Positions 9,773-18,039 of a stretch of 64,000 nt of DNA are shown one piece after another. Location: assembly GCF_024746795.1 (NCBI RefSeq), contig NZ_CP080524.1:4814001-4878000 (forward strand), given 5' to 3'. Position 1 is the first letter of the stretch. Each line of letters opens with the position of its first letter. The notes under the pieces were generated by a model. That model saw nothing but the letters and a program-made list of their open reading frames with translations, was not told the DNA's origin and made no database searches. The translations under genes were made by a program, and so were the position numbers. The stretch is from Mesorhizobium sp. AR10. Lineage in GTDB: Bacteria > Pseudomonadota > Alphaproteobacteria > Rhizobiales > Rhizobiaceae.

Positions 9773-10801
9773 TCAGCGGATCGGCGGAGCGTATTGCAGA
9801 CCGCCCTTGGTCCACAGCGCGTTGATGCCGCGCGCGATCTTGAGCGGGCTGCCCGAACCGACATTGCGTTCGAACATCTCGCCATAGTTGCCGACGGCCT
9901 TGACGATGTTGACGACCCAGTCGTTGGAGACGCCGAGATCGGTACCGATCTTGGTATCGGCTTCCTGGCCGAGCACACGCTTGATCTCGGGGCTTTCAGA
10001 GGTCTTCATCTCATCGATGTTGGCCTTGGTGATGCCGAGTTCCTCCGCCTGCAACAGCGCGAAATAGGTCCACTTGACGATGTGGTACCACTGGTCGTCG
10101 CCCTGGCGCACGGCCGGTCCGAGCGGCTCCTTGGAGATGATCTCGGGCAGCACGACGTGGTCGGCGGGTGCTCCGAGCGTCAGGCGGATGCCGTAGAGAC
10201 CCGACTGGTCGGTGGTGTAGACGTCGCAGCGGCCGGCATCATAGGCGGCGTTGACCTCTTCCAGCTTTTCGAAGACGACCGGGTTGTACTCCATCTTGTT
10301 CGCCTTGAAGTAGTCGGCGAGGTTGAGCTCGGTCGTGGTGCCGCTCTGCACGCAGACGGCCGCGCCCGAAAGCTGTAGTGCGGAATTCACGCCCGGCAGC
10401 TTCTTGGCGTTGATCATGAAGCCCTGGCCGTCATAGTAGGTGACGCCGATGAAGTTCAGGCCGAGTGCTGTATCGCGATTGATGGTCCAGGTGGTGTTGC
10501 GCGACAGGATGTCGACCTCGCCCGACTGCAGCGCAGTGAAGCGTTCCTTGGCGCTGAGCGGCGTGAACTTGACCTTGGTGCCGTCACCGAAGACGGCGGC
10601 CGCGACCGCGCGGCAGAAATCCGCATCGATGCCTTGCCAGTCACCCTTGTCGTCCGGCGCCGAGAAGCCGGCCAGACCGGTCGAGACGCCGCATTGAATG
10701 AAGCCCTTCGCCTTGACGTCGTCGAGCGTGGCCGCTGACGCGGCCGAAGCTATCAACCCGAACGCGGCGGCTCCCAGAATGCCGAATGCAATTTTTTTCA
10801 T
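9773..10801 (-). CDS. aapJ: General L-amino acid ABC transporter binding protein
   Basis: A 342-residue periplasmic solute-binding protein. Residues 1-23 are a Sec signal peptide (MKKIAFGILGAAAFGLIASA, cleavage after ASA-A), followed by the family start TLDDVKAKGFIQCGVSTGL. The longer reading from 10918 lacks a signal peptide at its N-terminus, so 10801 is preferred. First gene of aapJQMP, divergent from metC as in rhizobia. Confidence 0.95.
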   Translation of the reverse strand: MKKIAFGILGAAAFGLIASAASAATLDDVKAKGFIQCGVSTGLAGFSAPDDKGDWQGIDADFCRAVAAAVFGDGTKVKFTPLSAKERFTALQSGEVDILSRNTTWTINRDTALGLNFIGVTYYDGQGFMINAKKLPGVNSALQLSGAAVCVQSGTTTELNLADYFKANKMEYNPVVFEKLEEVNAAYDAGRCDVYTTDQSGLYGIRLTLGAPADHVVLPEIISKEPLGPAVRQGDDQWYHIVKWTYFALLQAEELGITKANIDEMKTSESPEIKRVLGQEADTKIGTDLGVSNDWVVNIVKAVGNYGEMFERNVGSGSPLKIARGINALWTKGGLQYAPPIR

Positions 10802-11412
10802 GACCCACAGACCCTTTTCTGTTTTCAGGCAAACCCTGATCTTTTTCCCGTGTGAACGCAGCTCCCATTCCGGCCCATTACCGGAACCCCGCATCGTAAC
10901 CGACGCGCTGCCTCCCATTCACGAACTGCATCGAAGGCGATTATTCCTGTGAGGTCAAGGGAAATGACCGAAACCGAAAGAGTTTGAAAACCAATTGCCG
11001 CAAATGCCTGAATTGCAGACAAGAGCGCCAGGAAATTAGCAAGCCGCGCAAACAAAATTGGCAACGTCCGATCAGCGCAAGTTCCGGCCGCGGCTGTGAA
11101 ATCCGACCTCGGCATTACTCTGCGTTACTGCCTTTTGTCATGATGAATTGGCAGGGGCCTGTCCTTTGGCTCGACCAGCAGACTTGCGGCCGAAGTCCGG
11201 TGTCTGGCGGGGTGCAGGTTGGCGACACCGGGCACCTGCAGCGCTTTGATTCTGCGCATGATCCCCAGCGAAAATCGGTGCCGATTCTCAAGTCGTCCGG
11301 CAGCGCGCTCAAAATTGGCACATCCGAAGTCAGTTGCCTGGCGAGTGCCCGGCGGTTGCGCGGCCAATGCCGCCGCACTATGGCTAGCGCCTCACCACAG
11401 GGCGAAGAGATA
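10802..11412. promoter_or_regulatory. Intergenic region between aapJ and metC
   Basis: This 611-base stretch separates two divergent genes and must carry both promoters. No convincing ORF is present: reading frames here lack ribosome sites and family resemblance. The only structure I see is the pair of interleaved inverted repeats at 11197-11240 on the metC side. Confidence 0.6.
11197..11240 (+). promoter_or_regulatory. Interleaved inverted repeats (possible pseudoknot) upstream of metC
   Basis: CCGGTGTC (11197-11204) pairs with GACACCGG (11224-11231), and TGCAGGT (11213-11219) pairs with ACCTGCA (11234-11240). The arms alternate, so the RNA could form an H-type pseudoknot or two exclusive hairpins. 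It lies about 170 bases before metC. The conserved bases of SAM-II riboswitches are not evident. Confidence 0.35.
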
Positions 11413-12582
11413 ATGGCAAAAGACGGCAGCGGCATGGGCATCAACACGCGGCTTACCCATTCAGGCAACAATCCGCACGACTATTTCGGCTTCGTCAATC
11501 CGCCTGTGGTGCATGCCTCGACTGTGCTCTTTCGTGACGCGGCCTCGATGGCGGCGCGCAACCAGAAATACACCTATGGCACGCGCGGCACGCCGACCAC
11601 CGACGCGCTGGCCCACGCCATCGACGCGCTGGAAGGCTCGGCCGGCACGATCGTGGTGCCGTCCGGACTTGCGGCGGTGACGGTGCCGCTGCTGGCCTTC
11701 CTGTCGGCGGGCGACCATGTCCTGATCGTCGATTCGGTCTATCACCCAACCCGCAATTTCGCCGACACGATGCTGAAGCGCCTCGGCGTCACGGTTGAAT
11801 ATTATGATCCGCATGTCGGCGCCGGCATCGCGGCGCTGATCAAGCCCAACACCAGGGTGGTGTTCACCGAATCGCCGGCCTCCAACACGTTCGAGGTGCA
11901 GGACATACCGGCCATCGCCAAGGCGGCGCGTGCCGCAGGCGCGATCGTGATGATGGACAACACCTGGGCGACGCCGCTCTATTTCAAGCCGCTCGACCAT
12001 GGCGTCGACATCTCGATCCACGCGGCGACGAAATATCCGGCCGGACATTCCGACGTGCTGCTCGGCACCGTGTCGGCCAATGAGGGCTGCTGGAAACAAC
12101 TCTACGAGAGCTTCTGCACGCTTGGCTGCTGCGCGGGACCCGACGATGTCTACCAGGTGCTGCGCGGCCTGCGCACCATGGGCGTGCGGCTGGAGCATCA
12201 TCAGCGCAGCGCGCTTGATATCGCCGGCTGGCTGGAGGGTCAGCCGGGCGTGGCGCGCGTGCTGCACCCAGCGCTACCCAGCCACCCCAACCACGCACTC
12301 TGGAAGCGCGATTTCTGCGGCTCGAGCGGCATCTTCTCGATCGCGCTCAAGGGCGGCACTCAGAAGCAGCAGCACGCCTTCCTCGACGCGCTCAAGATCT
12401 TCGGCCTCGGCTATTCCTGGGGCGGCTATGAGAGCCTTGCCGTGCCGGTCTCGCTTAAGGACCGCGTCGTCGCCAAGGGTCCTTATGACGGTCCGCTGAT
12501 CCGCCTGCAGATCGGGCTCGAGGATGTCGAGGATCTTAAAGCCGATCTGTCGCGCGGGCTTGCCGCAGCAGCGGCCGCCTGA
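11413..12582 (+). CDS. metC: Cystathionine beta-lyase
   Basis: A 389-residue PLP enzyme of the Cys/Met metabolism family. It should cleave cystathionine to homocysteine, ammonia and pyruvate. The PLP-binding lysine lies in SIHAATKYPAGHSDVLLG; the substrate loop YTYGTRGTPT and the cofactor region MMDNTWATP are intact. The start at 11413 (MAKDGSGMGINTRLTHSG) has GAAGAGA upstream and fits homologues; the open frame from 10984 is upstream noise. It is divergent from aapJ. Specificity between MetC and related lyases is inferred from overall similarity. Confidence 0.9.
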   Translation: MAKDGSGMGINTRLTHSGNNPHDYFGFVNPPVVHASTVLFRDAASMAARNQKYTYGTRGTPTTDALAHAIDALEGSAGTIVVPSGLAAVTVPLLAFLSAGDHVLIVDSVYHPTRNFADTMLKRLGVTVEYYDPHVGAGIAALIKPNTRVVFTESPASNTFEVQDIPAIAKAARAAGAIVMMDNTWATPLYFKPLDHGVDISIHAATKYPAGHSDVLLGTVSANEGCWKQLYESFCTLGCCAGPDDVYQVLRGLRTMGVRLEHHQRSALDIAGWLEGQPGVARVLHPALPSHPNHALWKRDFCGSSGIFSIALKGGTQKQQHAFLDALKIFGLGYSWGGYESLAVPVSLKDRVVAKGPYDGPLIRLQIGLEDVEDLKADLSRGLAAAAAA

Positions 12583-12689
12583 ACAGGCGGGGACCTGCCA
12601 AGCCGATTCGGGAAACCGCGCGCAAGCTGCTGACAAGCCATCGGCGGAAGCGGTACGGTAGTCGCCGTCGGACCCCTGAAAAATCTTCG

Positions 12690-12714
12690 GGAACCTTTTG
12701 CCGACAATGCCGTC
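12690..12714 (+). promoter_or_regulatory. Candidate ECF-type promoter before the sigma gene
   Basis: GGAAC (12690-12694), 16 bases, then CGTC (12711-12714), near the GGAAC-N16/17-CGTT pattern. It lies 35-55 bases before the sigma-factor start, which suggests autoregulation or general-stress control. Confidence 0.45.
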
Positions 12715-12767
12715 CAATGTCTTGATCGGGGGGTTCCGGTCAGGAGATCGGATTGAGGAAATTGGCC

Positions 12768-13445
12768 ATGCCTGCTGTCTTGACGGCAATGCCCCTCGCC
12801 ACCGGCGACATGCAGTTGGTGCGCCGTGCGCTGGCGCGCGAGGGCAATGCCTTCCGCACGATCATGGAGACCCACAACCAGCGGCTCTACCGTATTGCGC
12901 GCGGCGTCGTGCGCAACGACAGCGAGGCCGAGGACATCGTCCAGGAGGCCTATGTCAGGGCCTTTGCCCATCTCGACGCCTTTCGCGGCGAATCCTCGCT
13001 CGCCACATGGCTGTCGCGCATCGTCATCAACGAGGCGCTCGGCCGCCTGCGCAAAAAGCGGCGCACGGTGGCGGTCGCCATGCCGGACGCACCGCAAGCC
13101 GAGATCATCCCGTTTCCCCTCAACCCAAGCGACGATCCGGAGCGGACGATGGCGCAACGGCAGATCCTTTGGCTTGTCGAACGGGCGACCGACAATCTTC
13201 CCGATGTCTATCGGACTGTGTTCGTGGCGCGCGTCATCGAGGGGCTGAGCACCGAGGAAACCTCTGATTTGCTCGGCGTGCGCCCCGAAACCGTCAAGAC
13301 CCGGCTGCACCGCGCCCGCGTGCTTGTGCGCAAGGCGCTGGACGACCAGATCGGCCCGGTGCTGCTCGACGCTTTCCCCTTTGCCGGACGGCGCTGCGAA
13401 AGGCTGACCGAAGCGGTGATGAAACGGCTTGGCCTGGAAAGCTGA
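12768..13445 (+). CDS. ECF-family RNA polymerase sigma factor
   Basis: About 225 residues. Region 2 (NQRLYRIARGVVRNDSEAED through AFRGESSLATWLSRIVINEA) and region 4 (helix-turn-helix STEETSDLLGVRPETVKTRL) are both clear, separated by a linker of about 40 residues; there is no region 3, as expected for ECF sigmas. Two starts are possible: TTG at 12753 with AGGAGA and ATG at 12768 with GAGGAA, both about seven bases away; I used the ATG. No anti-sigma gene follows. The next two genes encode a periplasmic DUF4142 protein and a cupredoxin, plausible targets. Confidence 0.9.
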   Translation: MPAVLTAMPLATGDMQLVRRALAREGNAFRTIMETHNQRLYRIARGVVRNDSEAEDIVQEAYVRAFAHLDAFRGESSLATWLSRIVINEALGRLRKKRRTVAVAMPDAPQAEIIPFPLNPSDDPERTMAQRQILWLVERATDNLPDVYRTVFVARVIEGLSTEETSDLLGVRPETVKTRLHRARVLVRKALDDQIGPVLLDAFPFAGRRCERLTEAVMKRLGLES

Positions 13446-13544
13446 TTTCGCCGATTTCGCGGGAACGTTTACCGCCGCCCCGCATCCAATGACCGTCAAC
13501 TGAAAACGATGCCCGGTGCCCCGCACTCGGGCGAAGGAGATGTC

Positions 13545-14069
13545 ATGTCCATCAGATACACTGCCACGTTGGCCGCGCTGCTGTTGCTCGGCGCCGCCCC
13601 GTTTGCACAAGCCGCCGACAAGCCGACCGACCCGCAGATTGCCCATATCGCCTACACGGCCGGAGTGATCGACGTGGAAGCGGCCAAGCTGGCGATCGAG
13701 AAATCGAAAACCAAGGAAGTCGTGGACTTTGCCAATGACATGGTGCGCGACCACCAAGCGGTGAACGTGCAGGCGCTCGACCTGGTCAAGAAGCTCAACG
13801 TCACACCCGAGGACAACGCCACCAGCCAGGCGCTTACCAAGGCTGCCGCCGATGAACGGGCCAAGCTCGCCAAGCTCGACGGCGCTGCTTTCGACAAGGC
13901 CTATGTCGACAACGAGATCGCCTATCACAAGCAGGTCAATGGCGCGCTCGAAACCCTGCTGATCCCCTCGGCGGAGAATGCCGAACTGAAGAGCCTGCTT
14001 GAGACCGGCCTGAAGATATTCCAGGGCCATCAACAGCACGCCGAACATGTCGCCGGCACGCTGAAGTAA
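13545..14069 (+). CDS. DUF4142 periplasmic protein
   Basis: 174 residues. An N-terminal signal peptide (ATLAALLLLGAAPFAQA) is followed by the helical DUF4142 domain, a ferritin-like four-helix fold rich in Lys/Glu (HIAYTAGVIDVEAAKLAIEK, ANDMVRDHQAVN). Histidines at the ends of helices may bind metal. Function is unknown; family members are stress-induced outside the cytoplasm. Start chosen at 13545 by AAGGAGA four bases upstream. It lies nine bases before the cupredoxin gene, so the two form an operon. Confidence 0.9.
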   Translation: MSIRYTATLAALLLLGAAPFAQAADKPTDPQIAHIAYTAGVIDVEAAKLAIEKSKTKEVVDFANDMVRDHQAVNVQALDLVKKLNVTPEDNATSQALTKAAADERAKLAKLDGAAFDKAYVDNEIAYHKQVNGALETLLIPSAENAELKSLLETGLKIFQGHQQHAEHVAGTLK

Positions 14070-14078
14070 GGACAGACC

Positions 14079-14387
14079 ATGTCGAAACGACATCTGTTGC
14101 TTGCATTGCTGCTGACGATCGGTGCCTCGCCGGTACGGGCCGAAACCATCGTGGTGACGATCGACAAACTGGTGTTCTCGCCAGCGACTGTCGAGGCGAA
14201 GGTCGGCGACACGATCGAGTGGGTGAACAAGGACGTGTTCGCCCACACGGCGACTGTGAAGGGCGGCTGGGAAGTGATGATCCCACCGAAAGCATCGGCA
14301 AGCCTGACGCTGCAAACGGCGGAAGCGGTCGACTATTTCTGCCGCTTCCATCCGAACATGAAGGGCCGTGTGACGGTGACACCTTGA
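14079..14387 (+). CDS. Periplasmic cupredoxin (amicyanin/plastocyanin-like)
   Basis: A 102-residue protein with signal peptide (residues 1-21, cut after VRA). The type 1 copper ligands are H56 in FAHTATVKG and C88, H91 and M94 in YFCRFHPNM, a complete blue-copper set. It is small for the family and lacks a second domain, so it is a soluble one-electron carrier. Partner unknown: no amine dehydrogenase is nearby. Pairing with DUF4142 and an ECF sigma gene suggests a role in oxidative or envelope stress. Confidence 0.9.
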   Translation: MSKRHLLLALLLTIGASPVRAETIVVTIDKLVFSPATVEAKVGDTIEWVNKDVFAHTATVKGGWEVMIPPKASASLTLQTAEAVDYFCRFHPNMKGRVTVTP

Positions 14388-14474
14388 GACGGGGTGAGCC
14401 GGAACGGATCGGCGGCGAAGCAACGCCGCCGACTGCTGTTTGCGACAGGCATGGAGTTGAAACCACGGTGACCG

Positions 14475-15359
14475 CTAGGCTTGCGAAAGCAGCCACTCGA
14501 TCATTTGTGCCGCCTGGGCAGGCGGCCGATCGGGAGCGAGCACTTCGAGACTGAGGCCGCTCGGGACGCGCCGCTCCGGGAACGGCGCCACCAAAGAACC
14601 GGCGGCGAGCGCACGCGACACCAAGGCTTCATGCCCCATCAGCACACCGGCGCCGTCGATGGCGGCCTGCAGCGCCATGCTGTAGAGCGAAAACTCGGAG
14701 CCGGATTCGATCGACGGGCCTTTCACGCCAACACTTTCGAACCACAGGTTCCAGTCGCCGGTCCACGTGGTGTCCCATAGCAGAAGCTGCGAGGCGAGAT
14801 CCGTGGGTGTTTTCAACTGTTCCGCCAAGGCAGGGGTACAGACTGGAAATATGACGTCGTCGCACAGCTTGAACGAGCGGCTGCCGTTCGCCCGGTGCCG
14901 CGTCAGGAAAATAGCGAGGTCAAACGGCTCCCGCCTGAAATCAGGTGGCTCCTCCAGTGCATGGATGGATGGCCGCAGGGCCGGAAGGGCGGCGCGAAGC
15001 GCCGGCAGACGCGGAGCCAGCCACAGCTGGGCGATCGATGGCAAGGCAGCGATGCTGACCTGCGGTCTCGGAGCCCAGATGCGCAGTTCCTGGACGGCAA
15101 GGCCCATGGCGTCGAATGCGGTGGAGAAAGCCGGAAGGGCCGCGCGTCCAGCCTCGGTCAAATGCAGCCCCTGAGCGTGGCGGACAAAAAGCGGGGAGCC
15201 AAGCCACGCTTCGAGGGCCTTGATCTGGTGTGACACCGCCGCCGGGGTAACGCCGAGTTCGTCCGCGGCCTTGGCAAAGCTCTCATGGCGAGCTGCAGCC
15301 TCAAAGGCGCGCAAAGTGTTGAGAGGCGGCATTCGAGGTCGCGGCGGATTTACGGCCAT
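14475..15359 (-). CDS. LysR-family transcriptional regulator (GcvA-like)
   Basis: A 294-residue regulator with an N-terminal winged helix-turn-helix (FAKAADELGVTPAAVSHQIK, residues 28-47) and a C-terminal periplasmic-binding-like effector domain. The motif and spacing match the GcvA/AmpR group. It lies downstream of, and in the same direction as, a branched-chain-type binding protein and a glyA-like gene, which it probably controls. The GcvA resemblance and the SHMT homologue suggest a glycine- or serine-like effector; that is inference. Confidence 0.9.
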   Translation of the reverse strand: MAVNPPRPRMPPLNTLRAFEAAARHESFAKAADELGVTPAAVSHQIKALEAWLGSPLFVRHAQGLHLTEAGRAALPAFSTAFDAMGLAVQELRIWAPRPQVSIAALPSIAQLWLAPRLPALRAALPALRPSIHALEEPPDFRREPFDLAIFLTRHRANGSRSFKLCDDVIFPVCTPALAEQLKTPTDLASQLLLWDTTWTGDWNLWFESVGVKGPSIESGSEFSLYSMALQAAIDGAGVLMGHEALVSRALAAGSLVAPFPERRVPSGLSLEVLAPDRPPAQAAQMIEWLLSQA

Positions 15360-15375
15360 CGTCCGACGTTCCCGG

Positions 15376-15408
15376 AAAACGTCGGCGACCGGTGTGCGGC
15401 CGCCGACG
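15376..15408 (-). terminator. Intrinsic terminator after the binding-protein gene
   Basis: On the minus strand CGTCGGCG...CGCCGACG is followed by TTTT, directly after the stop of the upstream gene. It separates the glyA-like/binding-protein pair from the LysR gene. Confidence 0.65.
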
Positions 15409-15416
15409 CGATGTTT

Positions 15417-16532
15417 CTATTTGAGGGCGACCGGTGTCAGTTTGCCGTCGACCTTCTGCCACTCAAATACGACGAACCCCGGCTGCTTGATATCCCCCTT
15501 GTCGTCATAGGAGATCGAACCGAGCACGCTCGAGATGCCGGCGCCGGAGTGAAGGTAGACGGCAGCAGCCTTGGGATCATCGGCCTTGGCTTTGCTGATG
15601 GCCTCGGCAAGAATCTGCGTTGCGGCGTAGGCATAGAGGGTCACCGCTTCGGTGGGCACATTTTTGGCCTTCAGGTCCGCAACCGCGTCCTTGGCTTCCG
15701 CAAATGTTGCCGGGTCGGGGAACGACGTCATCAAGGTTCCAGCGGCGGCATCACCGCCGATGGCGCCGAATTCGCTGTTGGAGATGCCGTCGCCGCCCAT
15801 CAGGATCGTGGTGACGCCCTGATCGTGCATCTGACGCACGATAAGGCCGGCCTCTGTATGCTGACCGCCATAGTAGACGAGGTCGGCTCCCGATTCCTTG
15901 ATCTTTGCGACGAGCGGGCTGTAGTCCTTCTCGCCCGGGTTCACCTCCTCATGGAGAACTTCCTTGCCGCCGCCGACGTTGTAGGCCTTGGCCATTTCGT
16001 CGGCCAAGCCTTTGCCCGCGGTCGACTTGTCGTCGACGATTGCGATCTTCTTGTCCTTGAAACGGTCGAGAATGAATTTGGCGGCGATCGAGCCCTGCTG
16101 ATCGTCGCGCCCGCACGCCCTGAAAGCGTTCCACAGGCCGCGCTCCGTTACCATCGGGTTGGTGGCCGTCGGCGTGACGAACAGAACGCCGTTCTCCGCA
16201 TAGACCTCGGAAGCGGGAATGGTGACGCCCGAATTATAGTGCCCGACGACATAATGTACGCCATCGGCGACGAATTTGTTGGCGACCGAAACGCCCTGTT
16301 TTGGATCGGAGACATCGTCACCGACCGACACGGCAAGCTTCTGCCCGAGAACGCCGCCATTGGCGTTGATGCGTTCGACCGCGGTTTCGACACCGACGCG
16401 GTACTGTTCTCCGTAAGCGGCGTTCGGCCCCGACATCGGGCCTGCGACGCCGAACACAATATCCGCCCTCGCAGCGCCGACAGCAGCAGCTGTCATAAGG
16501 GCAGCAGTCATCATCTGCACGATCATGCGCAT
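15417..16532 (-). CDS. Branched-chain amino acid ABC transporter binding protein (LivK-like)
   Basis: A 371-residue periplasmic protein of the Leu/Ile/Val-binding family. It has a signal peptide (MTAALMTAAAVGAARA) followed by DIVFGVAGPMSGPNAAYGEQ, the typical first strand and substrate loop. Both lobes are complete. No permease or ATPase genes are adjacent, so it is either an orphan feeding a distant Bra/Liv system or a sensor partner. It shares direction with the glyA-like gene 53 bases upstream, suggesting its ligand is that enzyme's substrate or product. Confidence 0.9.
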   Translation of the reverse strand: MRMIVQMMTAALMTAAAVGAARADIVFGVAGPMSGPNAAYGEQYRVGVETAVERINANGGVLGQKLAVSVGDDVSDPKQGVSVANKFVADGVHYVVGHYNSGVTIPASEVYAENGVLFVTPTATNPMVTERGLWNAFRACGRDDQQGSIAAKFILDRFKDKKIAIVDDKSTAGKGLADEMAKAYNVGGGKEVLHEEVNPGEKDYSPLVAKIKESGADLVYYGGQHTEAGLIVRQMHDQGVTTILMGGDGISNSEFGAIGGDAAAGTLMTSFPDPATFAEAKDAVADLKAKNVPTEAVTLYAYAATQILAEAISKAKADDPKAAAVYLHSGAGISSVLGSISYDDKGDIKQPGFVVFEWQKVDGKLTPVALK

Positions 16533-16585
16533 TTTATTCCCCTGTTTTTAGAGAAAGACGGGCTTTTTTCCCGCCGCTTCAGGCG

Positions 16586-17908
16586 TCAGTTCACAAAATG
16601 AAGTTTGTTGAACCGGCGCCGGAATGCCGTGACATCTGCCGCGACCTGTTCGCTGGCATCATTGCCGCGCAGCCCCCTGGCAATGAGAGCCGCGAGTTCC
16701 GGCATGTCGTCTTCGGTCATGCCCCAGCGGACGATCTCGGGCGTACCGAGGCGCAACCCGTTCATGTCGCCGTCAACCGCGTCTATGGGCAAGCCGATGC
16801 CGCAGGTCAGAATGTTGGCCAGCCGCAACTTCCTTGCCGCCGCCTGGCCGCCACCGAACTCGGCCGCCTTGATGGCGAACTGGTGGGATGTCGTGTAGCC
16901 CTTGCCGGTCGCAAACACCGGCAGGCCGCGATCGGCAAGACCGTCCGCCAGCGCCTTTGCGGTTCGAGCCATCGTCGCGGCGTAGGCCTTGCCGTGATCT
17001 TTCCAGTCGAGAAGGGTGATGGCCAGCGCTGCCGACTTGGCGGCATCGAAATTGGCCGTCATGCCGGGAAATGCAATCCTGTCGAGCTTTTCGGCGATGG
17101 CGGCATCGTTGGTGACGATCAGCCCGGACGCGGGACCGCCAAGGCTCTTGTAGGTGCTCATGGTCATGAGATGAGCGCCCTCCTCCAGCGGCTGCTGCCA
17201 GGCGTGCCCGGCAATCATGCCGCACAGATGCGCCGCGTCGAACAGAACCAGCGCGCCGACCTCGTCGGCGATTGCCCTGATCTCGCGAATGGGATGGGGC
17301 AGCAGGTTGAGGCTGCTGCCGATGGTTATCATCTTCGGCCTTATCGATCTGGCCAGGTCGCGCAATTTGCCGATGTCGACGGTGTAGCCGTCGGCATCAA
17401 CCGGAGCGGTGTGGATATCGAGCCCATAGAGCCCGGCGCAGCCGGCCATATGGTGGGTTACATGGCCCCCGATTGCCGGCGAAGGGACAATGATGCTGTC
17501 GCCTGACCGGGCTGCAGCCATGAAGGCATAAAGGTTGGCGATCGCGCCGGATGGGACCCGGATCTCGGCATAGCTGGCACCAAAAACTTCGGCCGCGAGT
17601 TCCGCCGCGATCACCTCGATCTGCTCGATACCCTCCAATCCCATTTCATACTTGTCGCCGGGATAACCAAGCGACGGGCGCGACCCCAGGCCGGAAGCAA
17701 GCGCCGCCTCTGCCTTCGGGTTCATCACATTGGTCGCCGGGTTGAGGTTGATGCAGTCGGCCTCGTGGATCGAACGGTTCAGCTCGATGCCACTGTCGAT
17801 TGCCGCCATGACGGCATTGGTCTTCTGACCGCTCGTCTTCTGCGCCATCTGCTGGGCAAACTCGTCGCAATGCGATGGAACCCAGGGCCTGCGAGCGAGA
17901 GCGACCAT
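16586..17908 (-). CDS. Serine hydroxymethyltransferase family enzyme, divergent
   Basis: 440 residues with the SHMT fold. The PLP-lysine segment reads MSTYKSLGGPASGLI instead of the housekeeping form with THK and RGP. The signatures NLNPATNVMNPKAEAALAS and VLFDAAHLCGMIAGHAWQQP are present. The start at 17908 has AAAGGAGG six bases upstream; the frame open to 18175 is spurious. The variation and the linked LivK-like and LysR genes suggest a catabolic paralogue, for example for alpha-methylserine or a related beta-hydroxy amino acid, rather than the housekeeping GlyA. That specificity is inference. Confidence 0.82.
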   Translation of the reverse strand: MVALARRPWVPSHCDEFAQQMAQKTSGQKTNAVMAAIDSGIELNRSIHEADCINLNPATNVMNPKAEAALASGLGSRPSLGYPGDKYEMGLEGIEQIEVIAAELAAEVFGASYAEIRVPSGAIANLYAFMAAARSGDSIIVPSPAIGGHVTHHMAGCAGLYGLDIHTAPVDADGYTVDIGKLRDLARSIRPKMITIGSSLNLLPHPIREIRAIADEVGALVLFDAAHLCGMIAGHAWQQPLEEGAHLMTMSTYKSLGGPASGLIVTNDAAIAEKLDRIAFPGMTANFDAAKSAALAITLLDWKDHGKAYAATMARTAKALADGLADRGLPVFATGKGYTTSHQFAIKAAEFGGGQAAARKLRLANILTCGIGLPIDAVDGDMNGLRLGTPEIVRWGMTEDDMPELAALIARGLRGNDASEQVAADVTAFRRRFNKLHFVN

Positions 17909-18039
17909 AGATGCCTCCTTTGCCAACCGCCGACAATACGGCTGCGAATAGCGCCTAAGGTGGAGCCGTCGGTCGCCATGGCGCAAGCGAGTAGTTCTAG
18001 CGCCTAGGCTTAGGAAAATCAGGTCTACCCTCCCCGCGC

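Noticed and set aside
11197..11240. SAM-II riboswitch upstream of metC
   Set aside because: Only the pseudoknot topology is similar; the conserved loop bases of SAM-II are not seen, so it is reported only as an unexplained structure.
13462..13485. GGAAC motif before the DUF4142 gene as an EcfG promoter
   Set aside because: At the correct spacing the -10 reads CATC without TT; too weak to list.
12483..14423. 646-codon minus-strand ORF across metC end, sigma, DUF4142 and cupredoxin genes
   Set aside because: It runs antisense through four well-supported genes and shows no domain.
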